Below are positions 6,910-8,879 of a stretch of DNA of 8,879 nt, piece after piece. The notes beneath the pieces were generated by a model. The model was not told the DNA's origin and made no database searches. It saw only the letters and a program-made list of their open reading frames with translations. The stretch's first letter is position 1, and every line of letters begins with the position of its first letter. This DNA is from Omnitrophica bacterium GWA2_52_8 (GTDB lineage Bacteria > Omnitrophota > Omnitrophia > Omnitrophales > Aquincolibacteriaceae): the NCBI GenBank assembly GCA_001804025.1, contig MHFC01000022.1, positions 1 to 8,879 of the forward strand, in the 5' to 3' direction. Made by a program: the position numbers and the translations under genes.

Positions 6910-6948
6910 CGGCTTTCTCATCGATTCGCCTAATCGATGAGAAAGCCG
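6910..6948 (+). repeat. stem-loop 5 (17 bp, perfect)
   Basis: CGGCTTTCTCATCGATT (6910-6926) and AATCGATGAGAAAGCCG (6932-6948) are exact reverse complements around the 5-base loop CGCCT. This is the strongest dyad in the window. No T-run follows it on either strand close enough for a classical terminator. Confidence 0.7.
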
Positions 6949-6949
6949 G

Positions 6950-6973
6950 CCTAAGCCTCCGGGGCAGGTTAGG
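6950..6973 (+). repeat. stem-loop 6 (imperfect, 5+3 bp)
   Basis: CCTAA (6950-6954) pairs with TTAGG (6969-6973), then after a one-base bulge CCT (6956-6958) with AGG (6966-6968). A6 follows on the + strand. This is the weakest member and is included because it continues the array. Confidence 0.35.
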
Positions 6974-7020
6974 AAAAAAGCCTGTTTGGCCGATCATAGT
7001 GATAACGAAAGAGTCCCGGT

Positions 7021-7932
7021 ATGAATCCTAAAACGATTTTGGTGGTGGATGATGCAGATGAAATTCTGTATTTACTCAAAACACGTCTGAATCACCACGG
7101 TTATCATGTCGAAACGGCACAAAACGGGCAGGACGGTTATGACAAGGCCGTAAGCCTGAAGCCGGATTTGATCATGACGGATATTTTGATGCCCCTGATG
7201 GCCGGATTTCAAATGCTGGAAGCGCTGCACAAGCATTCGGCGGAATTTTCCAAGGTGCCGGTAATTTTCTTTTCCGCAAAAAATTCAATGGCCAATTATT
7301 TTACGCCTTCCAAGACGACTTTTTTTATGAATAAACCGCTCGACATGCCGTTGGTGATCAAGACGATCGATAATGCATTTGGGGTGCGGTCCGTTATCCC
7401 CGCAGCCGAAGAGTCTAAAAATAATCCGCCTGTTCCCGGGGACCTGCCGGTCAATGCCGGTGCGAAGCCGGGGGGTGTGAAAATACAGGAAGTTAAAAAA
7501 AGCGAAGTGCAGCATGAAGGCCTCCGGACTGAATTCGCCAAAAAACCAGAACCGGCCGGCCAAAAATCAAAAACAATCATGATTGTGAGCGTCGATGAGT
7601 TTTTGACGGATAAATTGATCAAACATTTGCGGGGGCAGGGCTATACGGTTGAAGAATTTCTGGACGAACAGGATGTGCTGAAAAACGTGAATAAAATAAA
7701 CCCGCAGATGGTTTTGTGCCAATATTGGGAAGATGGCGCGCGCCTTGATGCCGCCCAGCTTATGAAAAGCATGAAAACGAAGGCGCCCTCGACGCCGTTC
7801 GTTCTTTTTAGCGCCGAAGGACTCAGCCTGGACGCGCTCAAGATTGTGAATGCCTCCAGCCTCATCACATTTAAAGAAAGCTCGGATCTTATCCGTCATG
7901 CGGATGAATATCTGAAAAAAAACGGAGTTTAA
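7021..7932 (+). CDS. two-receiver response regulator (active REC + degenerate REC), no output domain
   Basis: This is a 303-residue protein. Residues about 4-121 form a canonical receiver: acidic pair D10/D11, phospho-acceptor D54 in MTDILMP, S85 in FFSA, and K105 followed by Pro. Residues about 122-184 are a Pro/Lys/Glu-rich flexible linker. Residues about 185-301 form a second receiver-like domain that keeps the acidic pair region (SVDEF, D192/E193), S264 in LFSA and K285. However, Gln234 stands where the phospho-Asp should be (PQMVLCQYW against PDLIMTDIL), and the Pro after the Lys is missing. The second domain should therefore not be phosphorylated normally and may act as a docking or dimerisation module. 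There is no DNA-binding or enzymatic output, so it may relay or sink phosphate, or work by protein contact. The ATG has only a weak purine-rich site (AAAGAG, 7008-7013, spacing 7). The receiver-GGDEF gene starts 7 bases after the stop. The kinase upstream lacks a receiver and is the likely donor. Confidence 0.9.
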   Translation: MNPKTILVVDDADEILYLLKTRLNHHGYHVETAQNGQDGYDKAVSLKPDLIMTDILMPLMAGFQMLEALHKHSAEFSKVPVIFFSAKNSMANYFTPSKTTFFMNKPLDMPLVIKTIDNAFGVRSVIPAAEESKNNPPVPGDLPVNAGAKPGGVKIQEVKKSEVQHEGLRTEFAKKPEPAGQKSKTIMIVSVDEFLTDKLIKHLRGQGYTVEEFLDEQDVLKNVNKINPQMVLCQYWEDGARLDAAQLMKSMKTKAPSTPFVLFSAEGLSLDALKIVNASSLITFKESSDLIRHADEYLKKNGV

Positions 7933-7939
7933 TCCCGTT

Positions 7940-8879
7940 ATGAATGCCCGTGAGAACGAGAAGGCGATCCGAGTTTTGATCATTGAAGATCATGCCGACG
8001 ATTTTCAAATATTGCACCGCACCCTGTCGCGCGTGACGGAGGATTTTTACGATATCCGTCATGCCGGAAGTTTAAGTCAGGGCATCGAACAGCTTAAAAC
8101 CGCGGACAAAGACATCGTGATCCTGGATATGGGCCTTCCGGATAGCGAGGGCGTTCGCAGTGTCGAAGAACTGCATGGGAATTGCCCGAATGTTCCGATT
8201 GTCGTTATGACACGCTGGGATGACCGTACCGCGGCCGTAGATGCGTTGAGAAATGGAGCCCAGGACTATCTTGTTAAGGGGCAAACCGAACCCGATATGC
8301 TGGCCCGGGTGATCCGCTATGCTATGGAGCGTCACCGGACACAGCAGCGCTTGATCGAGCTGAACGAGCGGCTGGAAAAAATGGTGCGTGTTGATCCGCT
8401 GACGGATCTTTTAAACCGCCGCGGCTTACAGGAAGCCCTGGATCATGAACTCAGGCGCAGCCGACGCGACGGGTCGAATGCGGTAATTTTGCTGGCGGAC
8501 CTTGATAATTTTAAAAATACAAATGATCAGCTGGGGCATGCCGTGGGGGATGTTGTGCTCAAAGAAGTCGCGACAACGCTCAAAAGCGCCCTAAGAACAA
8601 CTGATTATATCGGGCGTATCGGCGGGGATGAGTTTATGGCGCTGCTGCCCCAGACGCGGATGATCGAAGGCCTTAGAATTTCCGAACGGCTAAGGAGCGC
8701 CATATCGGAGTCACCGATTATTATTTCTTCCGGAAAGATTGTGAAAGTGACCGCAAGTTTCGGTGTCTGCGCCGTACAGCGGGACATCCCGTCGATTGAT
8801 GAGATTCTGGAAAAAACGCACGAGGTATTGGCCAAGAGCAAGCGAACGGGAAAAAACAAGGTCAGTTATAAAGCAGAAG
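7940..8879 (+). CDS. receiver-GGDEF response regulator, diguanylate cyclase (3' end cut by window)
   Basis: The frame is open for 313 codons to the window edge with no stop. The receiver spans residues about 10-130: acidic residues E16/D17, phospho-acceptor D63 in ILDMGLPDSEG, T91 and K113. A helical linker at about 131-148 leads into a GGDEF domain starting at VDPLTDLLNRRGL (151-163). It has metal/nucleotide residues D187, D189 and N195 in LADLDNFKNTNDQLGH. The signature RIGGDEF at 226-232 is exact. R219-T-T-D222, six residues before GGDEF, is an intact RxxD inhibitory site for c-di-GMP feedback. The final motif reads THEVLAKSKRTGKNKV where the family usually has AD.ALY.AK..G.N. The catalytic set is complete, so it should make c-di-GMP from two GTP when phosphorylated and dimerised (family knowledge). 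CGGAG at 7923-7927 is a 12-base-spaced ribosome site, and the gap to the previous stop is 7 bases, indicating an operon. The domain is nearly complete at the edge; an additional C-terminal domain cannot be excluded. Confidence 0.93.
   Translation, partial: MNARENEKAIRVLIIEDHADDFQILHRTLSRVTEDFYDIRHAGSLSQGIEQLKTADKDIVILDMGLPDSEGVRSVEELHGNCPNVPIVVMTRWDDRTAAVDALRNGAQDYLVKGQTEPDMLARVIRYAMERHRTQQRLIELNERLEKMVRVDPLTDLLNRRGLQEALDHELRRSRRDGSNAVILLADLDNFKNTNDQLGHAVGDVVLKEVATTLKSALRTTDYIGRIGGDEFMALLPQTRMIEGLRISERLRSAISESPIIISSGKIVKVTASFGVCAVQRDIPSIDEILEKTHEVLAKSKRTGKNKVSYKAE

Larger units (their letters stand above)
6769..6973 (+). repeat. tandem stem-loop array filling the kinase-regulator gap
   Basis: The 255-base gap between the kinase stop (6765) and the next start (7021) has no convincing gene. 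From 6769 to 6973 it is almost entirely covered by consecutive inverted repeats, listed separately below. Arms are 8-17 bases, loops 4-8, and spacing between neighbouring elements 0-15 bases. The arm sequences differ, so it is not a simple tandem repeat. Elements 1 and 5 share TTTCTCATC (6772-6780, 6914-6922) and ATGAGAAA (6785-6792, 6937-6944). G-T pairs replace Watson-Crick pairs in two stems, which favours pairing as RNA. None has a proper U-tract after the stem. It could be a structured intercistronic RNA that controls kinase-to-regulator expression, or a degenerate palindromic repeat element. Confidence 0.6.

Noticed and set aside
6769..6973. CRISPR array or intrinsic terminator cluster
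   Set aside because: The hairpins differ in sequence, so there are no identical direct repeats with spacers. None is followed by a proper T-run on the + strand, and the genes on both sides point the same way.
6758..7031. Short + strand open frames (60 and 79 codons) in the kinase-regulator gap
   Set aside because: They run across the hairpin arms, have no convincing ribosome site or family resemblance, and one overlaps the start of the receiver gene. The inverted repeats explain the sequence better than coding.

Overview
The window comes from a bacterium of moderate GC content with long, gene-dense same-strand runs. All supported genes are on the + strand. The two-component genes (transmembrane kinase with HAMP and PAS, stand-alone receivers, GGDEF protein) and the giant cytoplasmic coiled-coil protein fit an environmental, probably diderm, uncultured lineage. 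Omnitrophota-like or deltaproteobacteria-like phyla come to mind, but nothing here fixes the taxonomy.

Layout: (1) 1-62 is the last 19 codons of an upstream gene. (2) 63-205 is a control region with a good sigma70-type promoter (TTGACG, 17 bp, TAAACT) and a perfect 10-bp stem-loop at about the predicted transcript start. (3) 206-4423 encodes a 1405-residue protein: an N-terminal domain resembling the C-terminal domain of ribosomal protein L7/L12, an acidic linker, then about 1270 residues that are mostly coiled coil with internal repeats. (4) 4608-4778 encodes a 56-residue AbrB/SpoVT-type DNA-binding protein that ends one base before (5) a 661-residue membrane histidine kinase (4780-6765). 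(6) 6766-7020 is a non-coding gap tiled with consecutive inverted repeats, including a perfect 17-bp stem. (7) 7021-7932 encodes a two-receiver protein whose second receiver lacks the phospho-acceptor aspartate. (8) 7940 to the window end encodes a receiver-GGDEF diguanylate cyclase, cut by the window edge.

Probable joint function (inference): the kinase senses an envelope or cytoplasmic cue and phosphorylates one or both receiver proteins, and the cyclase turns that into c-di-GMP. The small AbrB-like protein is likely made with the kinase and may control the locus. The giant coiled-coil gene has its own promoter and may be functionally separate.

The least explained parts are the hairpin-tiled gap between kinase and regulators, which contains at least one mutually exclusive pairing, and the L12-like domain fused to a giant coiled coil. 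No mobile element, CRISPR array, tRNA or rRNA was seen.
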